The position numbers and the translations under genes were made by a program. A stretch of DNA of 64,000 nt, taken from assembly GCF_000364605.1 (NCBI RefSeq), contig NZ_KB822575.1, positions 482,237 through 546,236 on the forward strand, written 5' to 3'. The stretch's first letter is position 1. Each line of letters begins with the position of its first letter. Below the pieces are notes generated by a model. That model had not been told where the DNA came from, made no database searches, and saw only the letters and a list, made by a program, of their open reading frames with translations. The DNA comes from Nocardioides sp. Iso805N (lineage in GTDB: Bacteria; Actinomycetota; Actinomycetes; Propionibacteriales; Nocardioidaceae). Shown here in pieces: positions 32,447 through 40,988 of this stretch.

Positions 32447-34150
32447 TTATGCCGAGGGGCGCAGCCAGGCCGTGGCGTTGGCCGGAAGACGTCCTCCTTC
32501 CAGGGGCGCACTGGTGAGCCAGATGCGCTCGTGGGAGGGCAGCTCACAGGGGTCGGTGTCGAGGTTGGTGATGTTGATGAAGCTGTCGCCGCGCTGGAAG
32601 GCGAGCACGCCTGGGGCGGAGGGGATCCACTTCATCGAGCCGTCGCCGAGATCGGGGTGGGTGCGTCGCACCATCAGCGCCATCCGGTACAGCGAGAGCA
32701 TCGAGCCCGGATCGGCCGACTGCGCCTCCGCTGTCATCGAGGCCCAGTCGTCGGGCTGGGGCAGCCAGGTGTCGACGTCGCCTGAGCTGAACCCGTACGG
32801 CGGCTTCTCGCCGTCCCAGGGCAGCGGTACCCGGCAACCGTCGCGACCGGGGTCCACTCCCCCGCTGCGGAAGTGCATCGGGTCCTGGATCCGCTCCCGC
32901 GGCACCTCCACCTCGTCCAGGCCGAGCTCCTCGCCCTGGAAGAGGTAGTAGGCGCCGGGCAGCGCCATCGCCAGCATCGCCGCCGCTCGGGCACGTCGCT
33001 CGCCGAGCACCCGGTCGGACGGCGTGCCGTACCGCTTGCGGTCGAAGGCGAAGCCGGTGTCTGCCCGCCCGTACCTGGTGACCGGTCGGGTGATGTCGTG
33101 GTTGGAGAGCACCCACGTCGCCGGCGCACCGACACGGCCGTGCATCATCAGCGTCGTGTCGATCGAGGTGCGCAGCACCTCGGCGTCCCACGGCGCGGTG
33201 AGGAAGTCGAAGTTGAACGCCGCATGCAGTACGTCGGAGCGCAGGTAGCGCACGAACCGGTCCGGGTTGGGCAGCCAGATCTCACCGATCAGGGCGCGAT
33301 CGCCGTCGTACTCCTCAGCGATCCGGCGCCAGCTCCGGTAGATCTCCTGAAGGTCATCCCGGTCGACGTAGGGGTGCTCGCCGGGAAGCGGCTGGATGGG
33401 GAGGTCCGGCAGCGCCGGGTCCTTGGCCAGCAGCGCCGCCGAGTCGATCCGGATCCCGGCGACGCCGCGGTCGAACCAGAACCGCAGCACGTCCTCGTGC
33501 TCGCGCCGCACGTCCGGGTGGCCCCAGTTGAGGTCGGGCTGACCGGCGGCGAACAGGTGGAGGTACCACTGCTCGGGAGTGCCGTCGGGGGCGGTGAGGC
33601 GGGACCAGGCGCGGCCACCGAACTCCGAGGTCCAACCGTTGGGCGGCTCCTCGCCGTTCGGCCCGCGGCCCTCGCGGAACCAGAACCGCTCCCGTTCCGG
33701 TGAGCCGGGTCCCGCCGCGATGGCCTGCTGGAACCAGACGTGCTGGTCCGAGACGTGGTTGGGGACCACGTCGATGATGGTGCGGATCCCGTAGCCGAGG
33801 GCATCCGAGATCAGCGCCTCGGCCTCCGCCAGATCGCCGAAGAGGGGGTCGATCGCCCGGTAGTCGGCGACGTCGTACCCGCCGTCGGCCATCGGCGACT
33901 GGTACCACGGCGTGAACCACATCGCGTCGATGCCGAGGTCGCGGAGGTAGGGAAGACGTGCACGTACGCCGGCGAGGTCGCCGGTGCCGTCGCCGTTGGC
34001 GTCGGCGAAGCTGCGCGGATAGATCTCGTAGATGGCGGCACCGCGCCACCAGTCACGATCCGCCGCCGAGTGCTGGCCGCTGCTCGCCTGCGACGGGCCG
34101 GCCCCTGGGATCTCGTCCACTTTGCTCCGATCGCGTGTGACGCCCGCCAC
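32447..34150 (-). CDS. Glycoside hydrolase family 13 alpha-glucosidase-like enzyme
   Basis: 567 aa, cytoplasmic (no signal peptide). The GH13 conserved regions are DVVPNH, GIRIDSAA with nucleophile D236, LIGEIW with acid/base E290, and LSNHD with D352. It probably hydrolyses alpha-glucosides imported by the neighbouring transporter to glucose. The start is taken at GTG 34150, and internal GTG codons before residue 30 are possible. Two LacI-type sites lie in the 86 bases upstream. Confidence 0.92.
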   Translation of the reverse strand: MAGVTRDRSKVDEIPGAGPSQASSGQHSAADRDWWRGAAIYEIYPRSFADANGDGTGDLAGVRARLPYLRDLGIDAMWFTPWYQSPMADGGYDVADYRAIDPLFGDLAEAEALISDALGYGIRTIIDVVPNHVSDQHVWFQQAIAAGPGSPERERFWFREGRGPNGEEPPNGWTSEFGGRAWSRLTAPDGTPEQWYLHLFAAGQPDLNWGHPDVRREHEDVLRFWFDRGVAGIRIDSAALLAKDPALPDLPIQPLPGEHPYVDRDDLQEIYRSWRRIAEEYDGDRALIGEIWLPNPDRFVRYLRSDVLHAAFNFDFLTAPWDAEVLRTSIDTTLMMHGRVGAPATWVLSNHDITRPVTRYGRADTGFAFDRKRYGTPSDRVLGERRARAAAMLAMALPGAYYLFQGEELGLDEVEVPRERIQDPMHFRSGGVDPGRDGCRVPLPWDGEKPPYGFSSGDVDTWLPQPDDWASMTAEAQSADPGSMLSLYRMALMVRRTHPDLGDGSMKWIPSAPGVLAFQRGDSFINITNLDTDPCELPSHERIWLTSAPLEGGRLPANATAWLRPSA

Positions 34151-34184
34151 ACGGCGGGCGAAACCGGACGCTACGCAGCGGGAC

Positions 34185-34207
34185 CAGATCGATGCAAGAA
34201 CTTGACG
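34185..34207 (-). promoter_or_regulatory. Candidate LacI-type operators upstream of the glucosidase gene
   Basis: AGATCGATGCA (34187-34197) resembles the TGGATCGATCCA palindrome upstream of the second LacI gene, and TGCAAGAA (34193-34200) equals the half-site of the inverted repeat upstream of the first LacI gene. Both regulators may therefore converge on this promoter. Confidence 0.45.
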
Positions 34208-34236
34208 CTATGTAATTAATTTCGTGACTTTGCGTT

Positions 34237-35250
34237 TCACAGACGCGACTTTGCAGTCCCGGTGGACCGTCTGACCACCAGTTCGGGCTCAAAAAGCAGT
34301 TCGTCGACCGGCCCCATCGTGTCGTCGATCTGGCTCATCAAGAAGTCCACCGCGGCCCGCGCCATCGCCTCGATGGGCTGTCGGATCGTGGTCAGCGGCG
34401 GGTCGGCGACGGCCATGAAGGCTGAATCGTCGTACCCGATCACCGAGACGTCCTCGGGGGTCGAGAGGCGCGCGCGGCGGACGGCTCGGACGGCGCCGAG
34501 CGCGAGCGGATCGCTCGCGCAGACGATGCCGGTGACGCCGTGCTCGAGCAGGCGGGCGGCCGAGGCCTGTCCGCTCTGCAGCGAGTAGAGACTGCGCACC
34601 ACCAGCTCCTCGTCGAGCGGGTGCCCGGCCGCTGCGGCGACCTGGCGTGCTGCCGCGAGCTTCCGCTCCGAGGGGACGTGGTCGCGCGGGCCGAGCACGA
34701 GGCCGATCCGCTCGTGGCCCAGCGCGAGCAGATGCTCCATGGACTGTTCCATCGCGCTGGCGTCGTCACAGACCACCCGCGGAAACGGCAGCCGCTCGAT
34801 GGCCGCGTTGATCAGCACCACGGGCAGCTTGCGGTGGATCAGCCGGTCGTAGTGGCGGTGGTCGGCGTCGCCCTGGTTGTAATTGCCGCCGGCGAAGACG
34901 ACGCCCGCGACGTGCTGCTCGAGGAGGAGGTCGATGTACTCCGGCTCCTGCACGCCCCCGGCGGTCTGGGTGCAGAGCACGGGCGTGAGGCCGTGCTGCG
35001 CGAGGTTGGCGCCGAGCGCCTCGGCGAACGCCGGGAAGATGGGGTTCTGCAGCTCGGGCAGCACCAGGCCGACCAGGCGGGCACGCTCACCACGCAGCTT
35101 GGTGGGGCGCTCGTAGCCCAGCACGTCCAACGCGGTCAGCACCCGCGACCTGGTGGCCTCCGAGACCCCCGGCTTGCGGTTGAGCACGCGGCTCACCGTG
35201 GCTTCACTGACGCCGGCGCGCGCGGCGACCTCGGCAAGTCGATGACTCAT
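34237..35250 (-). CDS. LacI-family transcriptional regulator 1
   Basis: 337 aa. An N-terminal LacI HTH (LAEVAARAGVSEATVSRVLNRKPGVSEATR) with the hinge helix up to ~60, then a periplasmic-binding-like effector domain. It is downstream of its own inverted-repeat operator and upstream of the glucosidase gene on the same strand, so it most likely represses the sugar cluster and itself. Confidence 0.92.
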   Translation of the reverse strand: MSHRLAEVAARAGVSEATVSRVLNRKPGVSEATRSRVLTALDVLGYERPTKLRGERARLVGLVLPELQNPIFPAFAEALGANLAQHGLTPVLCTQTAGGVQEPEYIDLLLEQHVAGVVFAGGNYNQGDADHRHYDRLIHRKLPVVLINAAIERLPFPRVVCDDASAMEQSMEHLLALGHERIGLVLGPRDHVPSERKLAAARQVAAAAGHPLDEELVVRSLYSLQSGQASAARLLEHGVTGIVCASDPLALGAVRAVRRARLSTPEDVSVIGYDDSAFMAVADPPLTTIRQPIEAMARAAVDFLMSQIDDTMGPVDELLFEPELVVRRSTGTAKSRL

Positions 35251-35265
35251 GCCGCAAGACTAGGA

Positions 35266-35296
35266 CTATTTCTTGCAAGAAGTATGCAAGAAATAG
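35266..35296 (-). promoter_or_regulatory. Operator-like inverted repeat before LacI gene 1
   Basis: CTATTTCTTGCA (35266-35277) and TGCAAGAAATAG (35285-35296) form perfect 12-bp arms around 7 bases. A second palindrome, TTCTTGCAAGAA, is nested at 35270-35281. Located 16-46 bases before the ATG of LacI gene 1. Confidence 0.65.
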
Positions 35297-35297
35297 G

Positions 35298-36329
35298 TCA
35301 GGAACTGCCGCGGACCACGAGCCGTGGCTGCAGCATCACGCCATCAGCCAGGTACGGCGGGTTCCCCAGCAGCCCCTCGAGCGCCTTGACCACCGCGACG
35401 GCGGCGTCCTCCAACGGCTGCCGCACGGAGGTCAGACCCGGCGGCACCGTCTGCGCGACCTGGGAGTCGTCGAAGCCGGTGACCGCGATGTCCTCCCCCG
35501 GCCGCAGCCCGCGTGCGTAGAGCTCGTGCAGGACGCCCATGGCGAGCGTGTCAGACGCGCACACGAAGGCGGTCGGGCTGGCTTCGTCGAGCAGCGCGAC
35601 GGTGGCCGCGCGGCCCGAGGCGATGGTGTCCTCGACGCGCGAGGCCAGGCCCGTGGTGGCCAGGCCGTGCTCGCGCATGGTGCGCGTCCAGCCCGAGCGG
35701 CGCTCCTCGCCGAGGACGGAGTCCTTCCTCCAGCCGATCCACGCGATCCGGGTGTGACCACGCTCGATCAGATGCCCGGTGGCCATCGCGGCGCCTGCGG
35801 CGCTGTCGATCTCGACCCAGGGATGGACCGAGTCGTGCTCGTCGTCCCAGGGCCGACCGAACGCGACGAAGGGCGCTCGGCGCGACCGCAGCCACGCCGC
35901 GGCCGGGTTGCCCATGAACGTGTCCGTCACGATGAACGCGTCGACGGCGGTCGACCGAAGCAGGTCGTCGTACCCGGCCACCGGGTCCTCGGCGTCGCCG
36001 GTGAACAGCAGGATGTGGTAGCCGGCCTCCCGCGAGGTGTCGACCAGTGCGTGCACGAACCGGTCCATCAGCGCGTTGGCGTTGCCCTCCTGCGCCGGTG
36101 CGATTCGCAGTCCGATCAGGCGCGAGGATCGGGTGCGCAGGCTGCGGGCGGCGCGGTTGGGCTGGTAGCCGAGCTGCTCGATCGCGGCCTGCACCCGCGC
36201 GAGGGTGTCCTCGCGGAGGAGGTCGGGGTTGTTGACCGCGTTGGAGACGGTCTGCCGGGAGACGCCGGCGAGCTCGGCGACGTCGGCGAGGGTCGGGGGC
36301 GCCGACAGCCGACCGATGACACGGTTCAC
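35298..36329 (-). CDS. LacI-family transcriptional regulator 2
   Basis: 343 aa. HTH PTLADVAELAGVSRQTVSNAVNNPDLLREDT, then an effector domain with SSRLIGLRIA and VTGFDDSQVAQTVPPGLTSVRQP. An AGGAGG site (complement of 36338-36343) is 8 bases from GTG at 36329 and 0 bases from GTG at 36338, so 36329 is preferred. It shares only moderate similarity with regulator 1, so the two probably respond to different sugars. Confidence 0.92.
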   Translation of the reverse strand: MNRVIGRLSAPPTLADVAELAGVSRQTVSNAVNNPDLLREDTLARVQAAIEQLGYQPNRAARSLRTRSSRLIGLRIAPAQEGNANALMDRFVHALVDTSREAGYHILLFTGDAEDPVAGYDDLLRSTAVDAFIVTDTFMGNPAAAWLRSRRAPFVAFGRPWDDEHDSVHPWVEIDSAAGAAMATGHLIERGHTRIAWIGWRKDSVLGEERRSGWTRTMREHGLATTGLASRVEDTIASGRAATVALLDEASPTAFVCASDTLAMGVLHELYARGLRPGEDIAVTGFDDSQVAQTVPPGLTSVRQPLEDAAVAVVKALEGLLGNPPYLADGVMLQPRLVVRGSS

Positions 36330-36349
36330 CCGGTGCACCTCCTAGGCTC

Positions 36350-36373
36350 TGGATCGATCCAAGGATCGATCCC
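36350..36373 (-). promoter_or_regulatory. Tandem TGGATCGATCCA operators before LacI gene 2
   Basis: TGGATCGATCCA (36350-36361) is a perfect 12-bp palindrome followed directly by AGGATCGATCCC (36362-36373). The central CG and symmetry are typical of LacI-family operators, and the position fits autoregulation. Confidence 0.6.
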
Positions 36374-36457
36374 GGACAGCATATCGGCGAGGCCGGACCG
36401 TTGTGCGAGCAGAGTGTCCGCCGAGAACTGTCGGACCTCTCGCCTAGCGTTGCCGCC

Positions 36458-37867
36458 ATGCCTGCCCGGACCGCCACCAAGCCACCCCGTCCTGCCTATC
36501 GCTGCAGCGAATGCGGCTGGGAGGCCGCCAAGTGGGTGGGCCGCTGCGGGGAGTGCCAGGCCTGGGGGTCGGTCGCGGAGGCAGCAGCCCCCACCGGGCG
36601 TACGCCGGCCGCACCCGTCTCGGCCGCCGCGGTCCCGATCGGCAAGGTGTCCACCACCGAGTCCGGCTTCCGCGCCAGCGGCGTGCCCGAGCTCGACCGG
36701 GTGCTCGGCGGCGGCCTGGTGCCCGGTGCGGTGATCCTGCTCGCCGGGGAGCCCGGCGTCGGCAAGTCCACCCTGCTGCTCGAGGTCGCCGCCCAGACCG
36801 CCAAGGGCCGGCGCCGCACGCTCTACATCACCGGCGAGGAGTCCGCCTCCCAGGTTCGACTGCGCGCCGACCGCACCGGGGCTATCCAGGACGAGCTCTA
36901 CCTCGCCGCCGAGACCGATCTGGGCGCGGTGCTGACCCACATCGAGGAGGTCCGGCCCGAGCTGCTCGTCGTCGACTCGGTGCAGACCATCGGCGCAGCC
37001 GACACCGACGGCGTGCCCGGCGGGGTGACCCAGGTCAAGGAGGTCGCGGCCGCGCTGGTGCGGATGGCCAAGACCCGCAACATCACCACGGTGCTCGTCG
37101 GTCACGTGACCAAGGACGGCTCGATCGCCGGCCCGCGGGTGCTCGAGCACCTGGTCGACGTGGTGCTGCACTTCGAGGGCGAGCGCGACTCCCGCTTCCG
37201 GATGGTCCGGGCGATGAAGAACCGCTACGGCCCTGTCGACGAGGTCGGCTGCTTCGACCTGTCGGCCGAGGGCATCGTCGCCGTCACCGACCCGACCGGG
37301 CTGTTCATCGAGACCCAGCACGTCTCGGTCCCCGGCACGTGCGTGGCGGTGACCCTGGAGGGCCGTCGGCCGCTGCTCGCCGAGGTGCAGGCGCTGGTGG
37401 CGCCGATGATCGCCGAACGGCCGCGGCGTACGACCTCGGGAGTGGACGGCTCCCGGCTGGCGATGATCCTCGCGGTGCTGCAGCGGCATGCTCGGATGCG
37501 CCTGCACCAGCGCGACATCTTCGTCTCCACGGTCGGTGGGGCGAAGTTGATGGATCCCGCGAGCGACCTGGCGATCGCCGTCGCCATCGCCTCCGCGGCC
37601 TGCGGCCGGCCGAGCCCGCGCGGGGTGGTGGCGATGGGCGAGATCGGCCTGGCCGGCGAGCTGCGCCGGGTCCGCGGGTTGGAGGCCCGGCTGGCCGAAG
37701 CGGCTCGGCTCGGCTTCGAGGTGGCGGTGGTGCCGCCTGCCGAGCGGACCCAGCCCGGTGGCTGGATCAGACCCAGCGAGCGCATGGTGGATGGGATGAA
37801 GGTCTATGAGGTGCACGACCTCGCCACCAGCATCGCGATCCTTCGTCTCACCGGAACAGAGACCTGA
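36458..37867 (+). CDS. radA: DNA repair protein RadA
   Basis: 469 aa. A four-cysteine zinc finger (CSECGWEAAKWVGRCGEC), Walker A GEPGVGKST, the RadA-specific KNRYG motif and a C-terminal Lon-like domain with SDLAIAVAIAS. RadA helps branch migration during recombinational repair and, in the RadA-DisA pair, restrains DisA activity in other species. ATG at 36458. disA follows 52 bases downstream, so the functional link is supported by position. Confidence 0.96.
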   Translation: MPARTATKPPRPAYRCSECGWEAAKWVGRCGECQAWGSVAEAAAPTGRTPAAPVSAAAVPIGKVSTTESGFRASGVPELDRVLGGGLVPGAVILLAGEPGVGKSTLLLEVAAQTAKGRRRTLYITGEESASQVRLRADRTGAIQDELYLAAETDLGAVLTHIEEVRPELLVVDSVQTIGAADTDGVPGGVTQVKEVAAALVRMAKTRNITTVLVGHVTKDGSIAGPRVLEHLVDVVLHFEGERDSRFRMVRAMKNRYGPVDEVGCFDLSAEGIVAVTDPTGLFIETQHVSVPGTCVAVTLEGRRPLLAEVQALVAPMIAERPRRTTSGVDGSRLAMILAVLQRHARMRLHQRDIFVSTVGGAKLMDPASDLAIAVAIASAACGRPSPRGVVAMGEIGLAGELRRVRGLEARLAEAARLGFEVAVVPPAERTQPGGWIRPSERMVDGMKVYEVHDLATSIAILRLTGTET

Positions 37868-37919
37868 GGAGCCTCTCCACCGATAGACTCTGTCCCTGTT
37901 CGCCGATGAAAGGATCGCC

Positions 37920-39002
37920 GTGGCCAACGAGCGCCCAGAGGAGTCGCTGCGTCTGCGCGAGACTCTGGCCCTGATCGCCCCCGGGGCTCCGCTTCGCGAC
38001 GGGCTCGATCGGATCCTGCGCGGCCGCACCGGTGCCCTCATCGTGCTCGGCTACGACAAGACCGTGGAGGAGATCGCCACCGGCGGCTTCGAGCTCGGTG
38101 TGCCGTTCACCTCCACCGGCCTGCGCGAGCTCGCCAAGATGGACGGCGCAATCATCATCGACGGCGGCATCAGCAAGATCATGAAGGCAGCGGTCCACCT
38201 CATGCCGGACCACAGCATCCCCTCGACCGAGACCGGCACCCGGCACCGCACGGCGGACCGTGTCGCCAAGCAGACCGGCTTCCCGGTCATCTCGGTGTCG
38301 CAGTCGATGCAGATCATCGCCGCCTACGTCGGCGCGACCCGGCACGTGCTCGAGGACTCCGGCCAGATCCTCTCGCGCGCCAATCAGGCGCTGGCGACCC
38401 TCGAGCGCTACAAGATGCGACTCGACGAGGTCGCCTCGACGCTGTCCGCGCTGGAGATCGAGGACCTGGTGACCGTCCGCGACGTCGCCGTGGTGGCGCA
38501 GCGCCTCGAGATGGTCACTCGCATCGCCCGCGAGATCGAGGACTACATCGTCGAGCTCGGCACCGATGGCCGCCTGCTCGCCCTCCAGCTCGAAGAGCTG
38601 ATCACCGGCGTCGACGCCGAGCGCGAGCTGGTCATCCGCGACTACCTGCCCCGCGGCCGCCGCGCCCGCAGCCCCGAGGAGCTGCTCGCCCAGCTCGAGG
38701 CACTCTCCTCCACCGAGCTGGTCGACCCGGCCGCGGCCGCTCGCGTCCTCGGGCTGTCCAGCGGCGATGCGCTCGACGGAGCCGTCACCCCCCGCGGCTA
38801 CCGGCTGCTTGCCAAGGTGCCGCGGCTTCCCGGTGCCGTCGTCGACCGACTGGTCGACCACTTCGGCACCCTGCAGAAGCTGCTCTCGGCGTCGATCGAC
38901 GACCTGCAGGCCGTCGAGGGCGTCGGGGAGCTGCGCGCCCGCTCGGTTCGCGAGGGTCTCTCCCGCCTGGCCGAGTCCACGATCCTCGAGCGCTACGTCT
39001 GA
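37920..39002 (+). CDS. disA: DNA integrity scanning protein DisA, diadenylate cyclase
   Basis: 360 aa; makes cyclic di-AMP from two ATP. The DAC catalytic motifs DGA (75-77) and RHR (108-110) are intact, followed by the helical linker and a C-terminal HhH DNA-binding domain (LVDHFGTLQKLLSASIDDLQAVEGVGELRA). An AAAGGA site precedes the GTG start at 37920. Confidence 0.96.
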   Translation: MANERPEESLRLRETLALIAPGAPLRDGLDRILRGRTGALIVLGYDKTVEEIATGGFELGVPFTSTGLRELAKMDGAIIIDGGISKIMKAAVHLMPDHSIPSTETGTRHRTADRVAKQTGFPVISVSQSMQIIAAYVGATRHVLEDSGQILSRANQALATLERYKMRLDEVASTLSALEIEDLVTVRDVAVVAQRLEMVTRIAREIEDYIVELGTDGRLLALQLEELITGVDAERELVIRDYLPRGRRARSPEELLAQLEALSSTELVDPAAAARVLGLSSGDALDGAVTPRGYRLLAKVPRLPGAVVDRLVDHFGTLQKLLSASIDDLQAVEGVGELRARSVREGLSRLAESTILERYV

Positions 39003-39073
39003 TCCCGTGCACACCTGACGGTTGCGCAAGGGCCTCGCCGAGCAGCGAGACCAAGGGCCTCCGGTAGATGCGG

Positions 39074-39940
39074 TCAGTCCTGGATCTGCTTCTTGTGCTT
39101 CTTCTTGGCAGTGGCGGTGCCGCTGCTGCTCGGGGTTGGTGAGGTGGTGACCGCCTTACCCGTCGGTGTGCTGCTCGGGGTGCTGCTCGGCGTACTGCTC
39201 GGGCTCGCACCCGGCGTCGCGCTCGTGCTCGTGCCGCTGGTCGGCTGCGCGACCGGCGGAGCGGCAACGTGGGGGCCGAGGGTGAAGGTGGCCTGGTCCG
39301 GTACGCCGCCGAGCGCGACGCCCGTCACGCTGTAGCTGCCCGGGTTGGACCACCGGGTGTGCGTGGAGCACTCCGCGTCCGAAGGACGGGCCGACCAGGT
39401 CACACTCACCTGGGTCGGGACGTCCTTGTAGACCACCACATCGCTGTTCGCGATCGCGGCCGGGCACTGCACCGTCGACCACACGTCGGCACCTCCGGCG
39501 GTGCTGACCTTGACCTGCATCGTCTTGTGGCCGACGTGCCACGTGCAGGCCGGGGTCGAGAACGTCTGCAACCTCAGCACGATCGCGACGTTGGCACCGG
39601 CGGCGGCGCCGGTGACCGAGGGCGTCACCGAGAGGTCGCTGGGCGCGCAGACGCCGGTAGGGGTGGGCAGCACCGTCGGGGTCGGCGTGGGCGTCTCGCT
39701 CACGCTGGGTGTCGTCGACACGCTCGGCGTGGGCGTGGTGGCCTCGGCCGAGGTGCTCGGCTGAGGGCTCGACGTCGTCGATGAGCCGGTCAGGTCGGCA
39801 GCGGCCGACGGCTTCTTGTCACCGCCACCACCGAAGACGTGCAGCGCGCCCCAGAGCAGCAGCAGTGCCACCGTGAGGAGGATCAGGCGCCGTCGCCAGT
39901 AGACCGACGGCGGGAGCGGTCCCCGAGTCAACGCTGGCAT
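39074..39940 (-). CDS. Membrane-anchored Ser/Thr/Pro-rich surface protein
   Basis: 288 aa. A short basic N terminus and one span (LILLTVALLLLWGALHVFGG) anchor a Ser/Thr/Pro linker, a ~130-residue beta-rich domain with paired cysteines (GVCAPSDLSVTPSV ... CTWHVGHKTMQV ... QCPAAI ... AECSTHTRWSNPGSY), and a low-complexity tail ending in KKKHKKQ. DUF4232-like by pattern; function unknown. ATG at 39940. Commonly next to mutY in actinobacteria. Confidence 0.75.
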   Translation of the reverse strand: MPALTRGPLPPSVYWRRRLILLTVALLLLWGALHVFGGGGDKKPSAAADLTGSSTTSSPQPSTSAEATTPTPSVSTTPSVSETPTPTPTVLPTPTGVCAPSDLSVTPSVTGAAAGANVAIVLRLQTFSTPACTWHVGHKTMQVKVSTAGGADVWSTVQCPAAIANSDVVVYKDVPTQVSVTWSARPSDAECSTHTRWSNPGSYSVTGVALGGVPDQATFTLGPHVAAPPVAQPTSGTSTSATPGASPSSTPSSTPSSTPTGKAVTTSPTPSSSGTATAKKKHKKQIQD

Positions 39941-40019
39941 GCGCACACCGTAATCAGTCACCGCCGCCGGATCCGGGTGCCACTCCGCACCACGGCAAGC
40001 ACTCAGGGACAATCGTCGG

Positions 40020-40913
40020 GTGAGCGACATCTCGGCGGGCTCGACGCATCGGCTGCACGAGCCCCTCCTGCGCTGGTACGACGCGAACGCGCGCGAGCTG
40101 CCCTGGCGCACGGAGTCGGCGACCCCGTGGTCGGTGCTGGTCAGCGAGTTCATGCTGCAGCAGACGCCGGTCGCTCGGGTGCTGCCCGTGCACGAGGCCT
40201 GGTTGCGGCGCTGGCCGACCCCAGCCGCGCTCGCCGCGGAGCCTCCTGGCGAGGCGGTCCGGGCTTGGGGACGTCTGGGCTACCCGCGCCGCGCGCTGCG
40301 GCTGCACGCCGCAGCGACAGCGATCGTGGAGCAGCACGACGGCGAGGTACCCGCCGCGCACGCCGACCTGCTCGCACTGCCGGGCGTAGGCGACTACACC
40401 GCCTCGGCGGTGGCGGCCTTCGCCTTCGGCCAGCGCCAGGTCGTGCTCGACACCAACGTGCGGCGGGTCTTCGCCCGCGCCGTCACGGGGGTGGAGTTCC
40501 CCGGCACCTCGGTGAGCCGGGCCGAGCGCGACCTCGGTGCCGCGCTGCTGCCCGACGACGAACCCACCGCCGCCACCTGGTCGGTCGCGGTGATGGAGCT
40601 GGGCGCGCTGGTCTGCACGGCCGCCACACCGGCGTGCCCGACCTGCCCGATCGCTACAGCGTGCGCCTGGTCAGCGGCCGGGCGGCCCGCCTACGCCGGA
40701 CCGCCGAGGAAGGTCCAGACCTGGGCCGGGACGGACCGGCAGTGTCGGGGACGGCTGCTCGCCGTACTGCGGGACGCCGACGGGCCCGTGCACCGCAGCG
40801 CCCTCGAGGCTGTCTGGGCGGATGTCGCCCAGCGCGAGCGCTCCCTGGCCGGCCTGCTCACCGACGGACTGGCCGCTCAGGTCGGGCCGGACACGTTCGC
40901 CCTGCCGGGATAG
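40020..40913 (+). CDS. mutY: A/G-specific adenine glycosylase
   Basis: 297 aa; removes adenine paired with 8-oxoguanine. Catalytic E43 (SEFMLQQTPV), the HhH-GPD motif LPGVGDYTASAVAAFAFG, catalytic D144 (VVLDTNVRRV), and the 4Fe-4S ligands C199, C206, C209 and C215. The C-terminal MutT-like recognition domain is short (~75 residues), giving a protein shorter than E. coli MutY (350 aa). GTG start. Convergent with clpC. Confidence 0.94.
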   Translation: MSDISAGSTHRLHEPLLRWYDANARELPWRTESATPWSVLVSEFMLQQTPVARVLPVHEAWLRRWPTPAALAAEPPGEAVRAWGRLGYPRRALRLHAAATAIVEQHDGEVPAAHADLLALPGVGDYTASAVAAFAFGQRQVVLDTNVRRVFARAVTGVEFPGTSVSRAERDLGAALLPDDEPTAATWSVAVMELGALVCTAATPACPTCPIATACAWSAAGRPAYAGPPRKVQTWAGTDRQCRGRLLAVLRDADGPVHRSALEAVWADVAQRERSLAGLLTDGLAAQVGPDTFALPG

Positions 40914-40942
40914 TCCTGGACGAAACGGCGGCGAAATGAGAA

Positions 40943-40974
40943 GCGCCCCGGCCCACTCACGTGGACCGGGGCGC
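40943..40974. terminator. Bidirectional terminator between mutY and clpC
   Basis: GCGCCCCGG and CCGGGGCGC pair (40943-40951 with 40966-40974), and the inner CCCAC/GTGG bases can extend the stem. It lies between convergent stop codons. Confidence 0.7.
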
Positions 40975-40988
40975 CTATCTTCAGTGCG

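Noticed and set aside
39003..39073. Terminator between disA and the surface-protein gene
   Set aside because: Only a weak CTCGC/GCGAG stem and a repeated AAGGGCCT were visible, too little to call.
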